A DNA stretch of 64,000 nucleotides. Source: Parapedobacter tibetensis (GTDB taxonomy: Bacteria > Bacteroidota > Bacteroidia > Sphingobacteriales > Sphingobacteriaceae). The first letter of the stretch is position 1. Each line of letters starts with the position of its first letter. The notes beneath the pieces are model-generated. The model ran no database searches. It worked only from the letters and a program-made list of their open reading frames with translations, and was not told where the DNA came from. The stretch covers positions 310,001-374,000 of the forward strand of contig NZ_JAMXBE010000003.1 of the NCBI RefSeq assembly GCF_024704835.1. Direction: 5' to 3'. Positions 25,322 to 32,617 of the stretch are shown here, piece after piece. The position numbers were made by a program, and so were the translations under genes.

Positions 25322-26281
25322 TTATGCCTTAAAAATATGTTCGCGGTGCCAATTCAGTTTATCGAGCTGAGGAAAGTATCTGGTTGACTGAGGCCCATTA
25401 ATTCTCCTGCCCTTTAGTTTTCGTATACTGTATTCGTGGGTTTCATCCTCCGTGAAATGCGGCGATACGATAATCCGGTAATCTTTATCTATACTGAGCA
25501 AGCCGCGGTCAAACGCACGGTGCATATTGGGACATAACGCGATACCGTTGCCGATCCTGTCATCATGGCTCACGCTGAACGGTACGATATGGCAGGCATC
25601 CACAAAACTATGGCCATGCCGTGATACCAAACACATGCCGGTAAAGGCACAGGTGCTTTGGTAAAGCTGAATGATATGTCGTTTGAAAAGCCCGTTGCGT
25701 ACAAAGACTTCTTCTTCGGTATCAATGTGGACGGTTTTGTATTTGGACTCAGGCTCTTGGAGAATATAAGCCTCTACTTCGTGTAAGTAACCCTCACCAC
25801 TGTGCTTGGCTGCAAGGAAGTAAGCTTTGCGATCGGGGAAATAGGTGCCCAGTAGGGCAGTCTGCAAGACCGTACGGCTCACCGAATCTTGGATAAGTGC
25901 AAAGAGGTCTACACGTAATTCCCCATGATCTAGTACCTCGGCCAGCGTATTTACGCTTTTGATGTGCGCATTGATCGTGCAGCCTGGCTTTGGGACTAAG
26001 TACCAAAAAGGCGCACCATTAGCCTTATCGCTTTGCAAATAATAGAATGGTTGCGTGAAATCCGCTTGGTGCGGTGTGGCGACGAGCAGTTGCCAATTTT
26101 CCAGAAAATGCCCTACTAGATCGGCATTGGCCTCGAAGCGATTATTCGTAACTATACCTTTCTCCACCAATTCCATTAAGGTAAGTACCAACATGGGTTT
26201 GTGAGGTGCGATGCCGTACCTCGTACCGCCTCGTTTGAGGTGGGTGAGGGCATGGAGGTAGGTTTGGAGTGTGTGTGGCAT
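25322..26281 (-). CDS. HNH endonuclease, 319 aa
   Basis: The C-terminal half has STCAFTGMCLVSRHGHSFVD, then ACHIVPFSVSHDDRIGNGIA, then LCPNMHRAFDRGLLSID, an HNH (H-x2-P ... N-G-x2-L-C-x3-H-x2-F-D) site. The N-terminus HLKRGGTRYGIAPHKPMLVL is the usual recognition part of such restriction-type enzymes. It is likely a stand-alone or modification-dependent restriction nuclease. A decayed copy of its 3' end lies at 31272-31400. Confidence 0.9.
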   Translation of the reverse strand: MPHTLQTYLHALTHLKRGGTRYGIAPHKPMLVLTLMELVEKGIVTNNRFEANADLVGHFLENWQLLVATPHQADFTQPFYYLQSDKANGAPFWYLVPKPGCTINAHIKSVNTLAEVLDHGELRVDLFALIQDSVSRTVLQTALLGTYFPDRKAYFLAAKHSGEGYLHEVEAYILQEPESKYKTVHIDTEEEVFVRNGLFKRHIIQLYQSTCAFTGMCLVSRHGHSFVDACHIVPFSVSHDDRIGNGIALCPNMHRAFDRGLLSIDKDYRIIVSPHFTEDETHEYSIRKLKGRRINGPQSTRYFPQLDKLNWHREHIFKA

Positions 26282-26306
26282 GGGGTAAAGTTAGTGATTT
26301 TGTGCA

Positions 26307-26340
26307 GTTCGTCCCTCTGGGTGTTCGTTCGTCCCAGAGG
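26307..26340. repeat. Two-unit array with 20-bp period containing an inverted repeat
   Basis: GTTCGTCCC starts at 26307 and again at 26327. Within the pair CCTCTGGG (26314-26321) and CCCAGAGG (26333-26340) form a perfect inverted repeat. It lies in the divergent gap between the HNH gene and the outer-membrane protein gene, and a related longer array precedes the truncated copy of that gene at 38 kb. Confidence 0.6.
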
Positions 26341-26397
26341 GCTTGTGCAACAAACCCATTTTACATATCTTAGCTCAAACGCAACTGACGACAATTA

Positions 26398-27045
26398 ATG
26401 ACAACAAAACCTGCCCCATCAACCAAAATGCTTGCTTTGGTGCTATTGGTGACCATACCCACATTAAAGCTCGCCGCACAAACCATTCCACCGGGCGTAA
26501 AGATTTTTACCAATGCCGCCAGGAACATCAGTGTATTACATCCCAGCGCGAATATAGGTGTCGAATTCGCGGTAAGCGAGAGGATAGCACTTTCTACCGA
26601 TATAGGCGTGTATTACTATCACTACGTGTTGGACGAACCGACAGATGGCCTTAGTCTGGCGGCGGAAGGCCGTTATTTCTTCCGCCGAAAATGGTGGTTC
26701 GGTGCAGGTATTAGCGGTTCTAAGATAAATTACACGTCGTACGACGCTCTTGTGCACGAGGACGGGGAAACAGGAACCAGCCAATCGTATTCCGTGAATA
26801 AAGGGTTATTGTTGGCATACGGCCTTTTTGGTTACCGGAAATATGTAGGAAAACGGTTTTTCTTCGGCCCACAGCTAGGGCTCGGATTGGGATTCATGGA
26901 TAGAAAAATCGTTGGCCGAGCGTCACCTGAGGATCGGTCAGTGCCGATCGACTTAAACATTAAAGGCGTAAGGGGTGATGAATGGGATAACATTGTTCCG
27001 GCAGTAAAACCGGGCTTTATCTTTGGATATAGGTTTTCAAAATGA
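26398..27045 (+). CDS. Outer-membrane beta-barrel-like exported protein, 215 aa
   Basis: It has a signal peptide in MLALVLLVTIPTLKLAAQ (an ATG at 26428 is an alternative start). The mature protein alternates strands such as ISVLHPSANIGVEFAVSERI, WWFGAGISGSKINYTSYDA and FFFGPQLGLGLGFMDRK, and ends in an aromatic-rich strand (GFIFGYRFSK), as barrel proteins do. It resembles the DUF3575-like barrel family. The promoter and first 24 codons are duplicated at 38254-38386. Confidence 0.75.
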   Translation: MTTKPAPSTKMLALVLLVTIPTLKLAAQTIPPGVKIFTNAARNISVLHPSANIGVEFAVSERIALSTDIGVYYYHYVLDEPTDGLSLAAEGRYFFRRKWWFGAGISGSKINYTSYDALVHEDGETGTSQSYSVNKGLLLAYGLFGYRKYVGKRFFFGPQLGLGLGFMDRKIVGRASPEDRSVPIDLNIKGVRGDEWDNIVPAVKPGFIFGYRFSK

Positions 27046-27083
27046 TGTGTACCTTAACCTAGTCTGCGTCCACATACGTCATT

Positions 27084-27150
27084 TGCGTTACACCCATGAA
27101 TCAAGCGCTTCGAACTTTTCGTTCCTCGAGAGAGGTGTTTTATTCCTCCA
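27084..27150. repeat. Segment repeated at 38063-38150
   Basis: About 65 bp including GCGCTTCGAACTTTTC and GGTGTTTTATTCCTC are shared with the array at 38 kb. It lies just after the outer-membrane protein gene, in the convergent gap before the lipoprotein gene. Confidence 0.65.
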
Positions 27151-27248
27151 TAATGGGTGTTGAGCGCTTGTTAGTAAGGTTGGCATTGTTCTCATCAATA
27201 AACGAGACGGTGCCGATCTCGACATACTGCTTTTCGAAGTTTACCAAC

Positions 27249-27623
27249 TTAATCCGCGTATTCTTCCAAAACATACACGCCTACGTACCAAGGCACATGT
27301 GCGAGGCAGAAAGGGACTTCTTCGTCTGTAAATTTCCGGATCTTCAATGTAACGGTTTGCCCTTCGCGATAGGCCCCTTTCAGATTGACGGCCGATATAA
27401 CCCTTTGGTCGCCAAATCCTTCACTGAATTCTACATGAACAAACCGCTCTAACCGATCGATATCATTTTTTCCAAAACGGACTAAAGGTCCGCTAGGACA
27501 ACCATTCCCTTCTCCCAAGAATGTAACGCGGAAAACGTCTTCTTCAAGCCGTTCAGCTTTATCGCATGCCAGTAATCCGAATAAAAGAGATAGGATAATT
27601 AATTTCAATAAAATTGCTTTCAT
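27249..27623 (-). CDS. Small lipoprotein of unknown function, 124 aa
   Basis: It has a lipoprotein signal with the lipobox LLACDK (Cys20). The mature part EEDVFRVTFLGEGNGCPSGP is followed by LVRFGKNDIDRL and ends WYVGVYVLEEYAD. It is clearly paralogous to the protein at 42786 (shared EEDVFRVTFL, GCP-GPLV-F, ISAVNL). No family was recognised. It is 10 bp downstream of the gene at 27634 on the same strand, so the two may be cotranscribed. Confidence 0.75.
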   Translation of the reverse strand: MKAILLKLIILSLLFGLLACDKAERLEEDVFRVTFLGEGNGCPSGPLVRFGKNDIDRLERFVHVEFSEGFGDQRVISAVNLKGAYREGQTVTLKIRKFTDEEVPFCLAHVPWYVGVYVLEEYAD

Positions 27624-27633
27624 AACTGGCTAT

Positions 27634-29088
27634 TTATTCCGGTAGGCCTGTAATTCCATCCCCCATAATCCGTTTGATAAGGTTCTTTCGCCTGATGTGA
27701 TCATCTACTGATTCCAAAACCAGTTTTTCAACATATGGCCTGATTCTTTTATTAAGTTGGTCGGTTATGAAATCAAACCACCCAAATGATGGATATTTAA
27801 TCAGTGGCCTCAACAGCTTGTGGTATTGCAGCGCCGCCCCGAGGTCATGCTTTCGGTGTAAGAAATAATCAAACATCACGAAACAAAAAATCGTAACCTC
27901 GTCTGTTGTAAAAACAGTGCGGTGTGGAAATACCTGATTCGGTGTCAGCTTTTCATGGTAAATATTCCGGTACACCCATTCCGTATTCCTTTCCTTCGCA
28001 GGATAAGTAAACAGCTTCGTGTGTAGAAAGTCTGGGTAGCGGTCGCGCAGAAGGTTATTTATGTCCGCAATCTTGGTAGAACGACAAAAAGACTTATAAA
28101 CATCTTTTTTCAACAAAACGAAATAGGGATTGTCCGGCCATTTTCGTTGACACCTAGTGATGCTGCCAATTAGTTTACGGCACTCATCCGCCGTGCCATC
28201 CTTAACCGTCTGCCTAAAGGCCTGTAGCGTTTCCCTTTCCGCTGTTTCCATCGGATAATCCAGATCGTCATCCAATTCATCCGTGATCCGATACGCTTTC
28301 GAAAAATCAAGCAACTCCTGTTTTACCCGCTCTTCTGATTGGCTAGGAGTCCACAGCTTTTCATAGATATACTCCAATGGATCCGGCTCGTCTGCCATGA
28401 CGTATTCTACGGGATACTCAGCGATCCTACGTTCTTCAACAAAAGTTTCAAAATATGTTTCCCATTCCGGCTCGCGCCATTTTTTAAAATAGTCGGTCAT
28501 ATCGACCAAACTTTCCTCATATGGAGGCAATGTGGCATAAAAATGACTCCAGTCGTGTAGTCGAATTTGGTATTGGATGAGCTCCGTTTCCAATAAATCC
28601 CAGCAGACACTGCTAATGGTGTTGGCCAAAACCAGATCTCGCCCTCGATGAGCTTCCATAAGCTGCTTCCCCAAAAAATACTGTGTGAAGGCAAAATTGC
28701 GATGTGATTCACATCCGTCCATCTTTCCGAACCAATAGGCATCCAACAAAAAAGCGGCCACCTCATCTGGCTTTTTAATCTTCGCATTCCTATTGCTAAC
28801 ACCTTCAAAAAACCGGTGCCCCCAAAACCAGTAGTCTTCCGCCCGTTTATTGAGAAAGTACGTGGTTTTTGTGATCCCTTCAAAGGGTAATGACACTTCG
28901 AAATAAGCCAGATGATAGGCTGAATCGTTACGGTATGTCATACCGACCCACGCGAACTCATTCGAGACATACATCTTAGCCTCTCGGTAATGGTTTTTTC
29001 CTTTCTCTCCCCAGAATGCGAATTCTTGAAGTAAACGCGTGTCATCTTCCGACGGCTCGGGCATTGGCGCATCAAAAATTTTGTGCAT
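27634..29088 (-). CDS. Hypothetical protein, 484 aa
   Basis: The start is set at ATG 29088 (MHKIFDAPMPEPSEDDTRLL), because the 28 residues of the longer frame look non-coding. The protein is rich in aromatic and charged residues and mainly helical (for example AFWGEKGKNHYREAKMYVSN and HRNFAFTQYFLGKQLMEAHR), with no signal peptide or membrane segment. A tetratricopeptide-like alpha-solenoid is possible. I do not recognise the family. The coding sequence is intact. Confidence 0.65.
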   Translation of the reverse strand: MHKIFDAPMPEPSEDDTRLLQEFAFWGEKGKNHYREAKMYVSNEFAWVGMTYRNDSAYHLAYFEVSLPFEGITKTTYFLNKRAEDYWFWGHRFFEGVSNRNAKIKKPDEVAAFLLDAYWFGKMDGCESHRNFAFTQYFLGKQLMEAHRGRDLVLANTISSVCWDLLETELIQYQIRLHDWSHFYATLPPYEESLVDMTDYFKKWREPEWETYFETFVEERRIAEYPVEYVMADEPDPLEYIYEKLWTPSQSEERVKQELLDFSKAYRITDELDDDLDYPMETAERETLQAFRQTVKDGTADECRKLIGSITRCQRKWPDNPYFVLLKKDVYKSFCRSTKIADINNLLRDRYPDFLHTKLFTYPAKERNTEWVYRNIYHEKLTPNQVFPHRTVFTTDEVTIFCFVMFDYFLHRKHDLGAALQYHKLLRPLIKYPSFGWFDFITDQLNKRIRPYVEKLVLESVDDHIRRKNLIKRIMGDGITGLPE

Positions 29089-29266
29089 GGTAAATTCGTT
29101 TCTGGTTTTCGCAGGTAAAATTAATAAAACGAAACGAATACGCACACGTTGGACTCCCGCAGACCTGCCCATTATAGCACAGCTGAAGGCCGGAGGCCTA
29201 TCGAATTAAGAATTACGTCCAAGTCGCATAGCCGCTTGGCAGCTTTAAGCAGATGGCGATGGGGCA

Positions 29267-29611
29267 ATGACGTCTTGGTCATTTACCGCAGGTGTCCAAA
29301 ATCCGACCTTTTGTAAAGAGAGGCCGATCGAGCGTTTTTCATCGTTGATTTGCGTATTCCTATTTGCGCCGGCACTAAAGGTGATAGCTAAAGGCAACCT
29401 GGCAGTCATACCGGATACGATTAGTCTATTGAATTTCATCGGCTTATTATACTGCATAAATCTAATCCGAAAGGGGCTTAATGAATGGGAAGCCGAATTA
29501 GGATTGTTTGCTTCGTCAAAGGTTGCCGACTTCATTATGATTTGGATACTGCCTATAGGCATCTGGTTCATGCAACCGCGGATACAGCGGGTTTTGAAAA
29601 CTTCGGCATGA
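29267..29611 (+). CDS. Small membrane protein, 114 aa, unknown function
   Basis: It has three hydrophobic segments (about 27-45, 50-66 and 86-103), with SSLICVFLFAPALKVIAKGN, then ISLLNFIGLLYCINLIRKGL and FIMIWILPIGIWFMQPRIQR. The regular helix spacing and the Trp-Pro-rich last helix look like a real protein. The start is uncertain. Directly after it is a decayed DUF4325 3' end. Confidence 0.5.
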   Translation: MTSWSFTAGVQNPTFCKERPIERFSSLICVFLFAPALKVIAKGNLAVIPDTISLLNFIGLLYCINLIRKGLNEWEAELGLFASSKVADFIMIWILPIGIWFMQPRIQRVLKTSA

Positions 29612-29679
29612 TTGTGATCAAAAATGTGGCTGCTTCCATCGTACAGATGCTGGAAGCCTTGATTAGCGCGAATACATAG
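29602..29679 (+). pseudogene. DUF4325 (STAS-like) 3'-end remnant
   Basis: The frame FGMIVIKNVAASIVQMLEAL, followed by ISANT and a stop, is related to EIVIKNADASIIRMLDAV in the intact gene at 30915. The DNA is also similar (ATTGTGATCAAAAATG is shared). Only 26 codons remain. Confidence 0.7.
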
Positions 29680-29825
29680 GAATTCTGTACATTAAGCGCT
29701 TTCCGGAGATTTTATGTCCCAGCTTTGTGTTGATACCTTTCAAAACTTGATCTTCCAAATTGGAACTTCAAGTTGAGGCGACAGTAATTTATTTTGAAAG
29801 CCCTTGAGTTCGTTTTGCTAAAAAT

Positions 29826-29857
29826 ATTTGCTTTTCGTTTGGCAAGATGTATCTTTG
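29826..29857 (+). promoter_or_regulatory. Promoter of the KilA-N module
   Basis: TTTG (29826-29829), a 20-bp spacer and TATCTTTG (29850-29857) fit the Bacteroidota consensus. The distance to ATG 29884 is 26 bp. The same promoter is preserved in the degenerate copy at 36280-36310. Confidence 0.65.
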
Positions 29858-29883
29858 CCATATAACCAAATAACAACCTATCC

Positions 29884-30717
29884 ATGGCAAAAAACACGAA
29901 ATTAGAGGTAAAGGGAACGGAGATAACCATCTTTCAAGAGAATACCAGTGATTTTATATCCTTGACGGATATTGCAAGACACCGTGATTCTGAACGTAGT
30001 GATTACATTCTGCAGAACTGGATGAGGAACCGGAGCACCATTGAATTCATTGGTCTCTGGGAACAATTTAATAATCCCGCTTTTAATTCCATCGAATTCG
30101 ATGGAATTAAAAATCAGTCGGGATCAAACAGTTTTTCTCTTACCCCGAAAAGATGGATTGAAACAACTAACGCTATCGGTATTCTCTCAAGGACTGGAAG
30201 ATACGGCGGCACATTTGCACACAAGGATATTGCTTTCGAGTTTGCTACTTGGTTAAGTGCAGAGTTCAAGTTTTATTTGATTAAGGAATTCCAACGGTTG
30301 AAGGAAGAGGAAAGCAACAGGCTTAAATCTAACTGGGATTTCCAGCGCACACTTGCCAAGGTAAACTACCACATCCATACGGATGCCATCAAGGAAAACC
30401 TGATTCCCGAGACATTGTCAAAAGCTCAGGTTTCTTTCGTGTATGCGAATGAAGCTGATGTGCTAAATATGGCATTGTTTGGAAAGACAGCCAAGCAATG
30501 GCGCGATGAGAATCCGAACAAGAAGGGCAACGTTCGGGACTATGCGTCTATCGAGCAACTGGTGGTATTGTCAAACATGGAAAGTACGAATGCGTTGCTT
30601 ATTCACCAAGGACTGGCCCAATCAGAGCGATTGGTCCAGCTGAACCGAATGGCAATCATACAATTGCGTTCATTGGTGGTGCATAGCAAATCGGTGGGAA
30701 AACTGAAGAATAGCTAG
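29884..30717 (+). CDS. KilA-N domain protein, 277 aa
   Basis: The N-terminus VKGTEITIFQENTSDFISLT, the middle DYILQNWMRNRSTIEFIGLW and GRYGGTFAHKDIAFEFATWL (near residue 107) form the KilA-N DNA-binding domain of phages and mobile DNA. A helical C-terminal part includes FGKTAKQWRDENPNKKGNVR. The role is unknown; such genes occur as single mobile or antirepressor-like genes in Bacteroidota. The next gene starts 5 bp after its stop. Confidence 0.9.
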   Translation: MAKNTKLEVKGTEITIFQENTSDFISLTDIARHRDSERSDYILQNWMRNRSTIEFIGLWEQFNNPAFNSIEFDGIKNQSGSNSFSLTPKRWIETTNAIGILSRTGRYGGTFAHKDIAFEFATWLSAEFKFYLIKEFQRLKEEESNRLKSNWDFQRTLAKVNYHIHTDAIKENLIPETLSKAQVSFVYANEADVLNMALFGKTAKQWRDENPNKKGNVRDYASIEQLVVLSNMESTNALLIHQGLAQSERLVQLNRMAIIQLRSLVVHSKSVGKLKNS

Positions 30718-30722
30718 GGACA

Positions 30723-30902
30723 ATGACTGATAAAGATTTTAAGGCGTTAATGGAGCTAGCTGCGAGAAAACTGGAAGAAGCTAAGACTATGTCTAAGAAA
30801 GAGGCTATATTGTCACTTAATAGCGCTGGTATTCTTACAAAGAAAGGTAAGTTCATGAAACCGTATGCCGAATTGGAAAAGCTGGTACCTCCTAAACAAT
30901 AA
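30723..30902 (+). CDS. Small protein, 59 aa, antitoxin-like family
   Basis: MTDKDFKALMELAARKLEEA continues KTMSKKEAILSLNSAGILTK. The short family is defined here by K-E-A-I-x-S-L-x-x-A-G-I-x-x-K-x-x-K-F-x-x-P-Y-x-x-L. A relative at 37156 precedes an ADP-ribosyltransferase-like gene, and another is fused to the pseudogene at 36334. This one stands without that partner, between KilA-N and DUF4325. It is too short for standard gene calls but has the same promoter-linked context in both copies. Confidence 0.65.
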   Translation: MTDKDFKALMELAARKLEEAKTMSKKEAILSLNSAGILTKKGKFMKPYAELEKLVPPKQ

Positions 30903-30914
30903 AGAATCTATACG

Positions 30915-31268
30915 ATGATGCCTGAATTGAAACTTGTCAGCCTATTGCCCACTACACTGGACTCTCGTGAGGCGGCTACTCGGCTTGCTGATATAGTGAG
31001 GGAATATAGCGACAAAAAGCAAATAGAATTGGACTTTTCAGGCATAGAGTTTATGTCGCGCTCTTTTGCAGATCAGTTTCACAAAGAGTTGTATCTTCGT
31101 GATAGTGATATTTTTGAGATTGTGATCAAAAATGCTGATGCTTCCATCATACGCATGTTGGATGCTGTATCCAAGACGCAGACCAAACGCAAGGCTGTAA
31201 AGAAAACCCACCAAGTAGCTTCGTACAATGATTTGAAGCAAATGGAAAGCTTTGTGATGAGCTGGTAG
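30915..31268 (+). CDS. DUF4325 STAS-like protein, 117 aa
   Basis: The pattern REAATRLADIVREYSDKKQI followed by ELDFSGIEFMSRSFADQFHK matches the DUF4325 (STAS-like) domain. Family members are often next to ATPases of the histidine-kinase type in defence or signalling loci, but none is adjacent here. It is 12 bp after the small gene. Truncated relatives are at 29602 and 36879. Confidence 0.85.
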   Translation: MMPELKLVSLLPTTLDSREAATRLADIVREYSDKKQIELDFSGIEFMSRSFADQFHKELYLRDSDIFEIVIKNADASIIRMLDAVSKTQTKRKAVKKTHQVASYNDLKQMESFVMSW

Positions 31269-31271
31269 GTT

Positions 31272-31400
31272 GTGGTGCCAATTCAGCTTTTTTTACCGAA
31301 AGTATTTGGCTGATTGCGGTCCATTGGTTCGCCCTGTAGTTTCCGTAAACTATAATCATGGCCCCCATCCCCTGTGAAGTGCAGCGACACAAGCCGCGGT
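31272..31400 (-). pseudogene. HNH endonuclease 3'-end remnant
   Basis: On the minus strand the frame VSLHFTGDGGHDYSLRKLQG then EPMDRN corresponds to VSPHFTEDETHEYSIRKLKG in the HNH protein at 25322. The DNA matches over about 130 bp, with substitutions and small gaps. The rest of the gene is missing, replaced by the MvaI/BcnI-type gene to the right. Confidence 0.8.
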
Positions 31401-31418
31401 AAAACACTAGACACCCCA

Positions 31419-32615
31419 CTATACCAACAAGTCATAAGATAGACTTGGCGGAAATAATAAGCTGAGCGCTCTTGGATGGATTTTAAAGAGCGGTCCGTGT
31501 TCTTTTACTTTACCATCATCATGACGAGAGATAAGATGGTCGAGCGTTATTAACCCCTGCTCAAGCAAAATGTCAAATTGTGAGGTGATAGGTTTGCGTG
31601 TATGTGCTGCATTCTTATAATGGAGATATTCCTGTCCATTTTCATGGATGGAATCCGCCGCAATCCAGAAAGTTTCGTTGTGTTTACTAAGAAGGGTCTG
31701 GTGTAGGGAGTCTATTGCCCAAGTGGCAAAATCTCCGATTTCTGCGCGCGCCGAGTTTTCAACCAAGCGCCCCAAGGATCCATTGAGTTTCAATTGCAGG
31801 CCCTGTGAATTGCACCCTAATGTGCTGACAGTACAATTGAGCCTAAATTTACCGTTTCGCATATAACCGAATGCATCCAGTATCTGCGCTGAGCTTTTGA
31901 ATTTGCTGAACTGCCAATCTGGTACTTGGGCAAATAGTGTCTTACGATTGTTTGTTTTTTTGGCTCCTTTAGTGGCCCTAAAGGATTTAAGCTCGATACC
32001 TTTGTAATCTGGAGCACGACGTGAATTGATGGGGATGTCCAATAACGTTTCCAATGTACGGCCCACGGCAGTATCTGCTTGCAGCAATGCGGCCACAGGA
32101 CCCATGGCGGCAATACCTCTCAGGCGAAAGAGCAATTCGTTTGCTATCGCATTGGCATCCCGATTGATTTGCGATACTAATTCCTTGATGGGATTATGCA
32201 ATTCACCCTGAATCAGTTGGCGCAAATCTAATTGGGCGACGTTGATTACATACAATGTGCCTTCAAAATGGATAATCCCAAGGATATCGTTTGCCTCCAC
32301 ATACCTTTTTAAACCGGTAAACCAAATGCGCGGATCTCCCTTCTTCGTAATGGGCCGGTAGAGCGAGACGGTTGAATGGCTTTCACTAAAAGCGCCTAGC
32401 AGTTTGGCCTGTACTAGCAATTTATGCTCTTGGCCTTGCGCTTGGAGGTTGAAGTCGTGTACGCCTTGTGTTTTGAGATAAGTACGAACCGGTCCGGTTG
32501 CGTCCATAATGGATTTGGTAAGCCCTGTGGCCGTGGGCTCAATCAGCGTAAACTCAACGTTGTGTTCTGTGAGCAATTGAAGTCGGTCCAGTTCGATTTG
32601 TCTAAGCTGCCTCAT
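31419..32615 (-). CDS. MvaI/BcnI-family type II restriction endonuclease, 398 aa
   Basis: The catalytic site is visible as PDYKGIELKSFR: D203, E208 and K210 (D-x4-E-x-K). The N-terminus EFTLIEPTATGLTKSIMDAT and the middle SQILDAF-like region fit the family, whose known members cut CCWGG or CCSGG. It ends convergently near the HNH remnant and starts 2 bp after the stop of the C5-methyltransferase, so both are cotranscribed. Vsr nearby completes a modification-restriction-repair set. Confidence 0.85.
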   Translation of the reverse strand: MRQLRQIELDRLQLLTEHNVEFTLIEPTATGLTKSIMDATGPVRTYLKTQGVHDFNLQAQGQEHKLLVQAKLLGAFSESHSTVSLYRPITKKGDPRIWFTGLKRYVEANDILGIIHFEGTLYVINVAQLDLRQLIQGELHNPIKELVSQINRDANAIANELLFRLRGIAAMGPVAALLQADTAVGRTLETLLDIPINSRRAPDYKGIELKSFRATKGAKKTNNRKTLFAQVPDWQFSKFKSSAQILDAFGYMRNGKFRLNCTVSTLGCNSQGLQLKLNGSLGRLVENSARAEIGDFATWAIDSLHQTLLSKHNETFWIAADSIHENGQEYLHYKNAAHTRKPITSQFDILLEQGLITLDHLISRHDDGKVKEHGPLFKIHPRALSLLFPPSLSYDLLV

Positions 32616-32617
32616 CG

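Noticed and set aside
29485-29679. A 64-aa protein
   Set aside because: The first 40 codons are a shadow frame of the small membrane gene. Only the last 26 codons have meaning, as a DUF4325 remnant.
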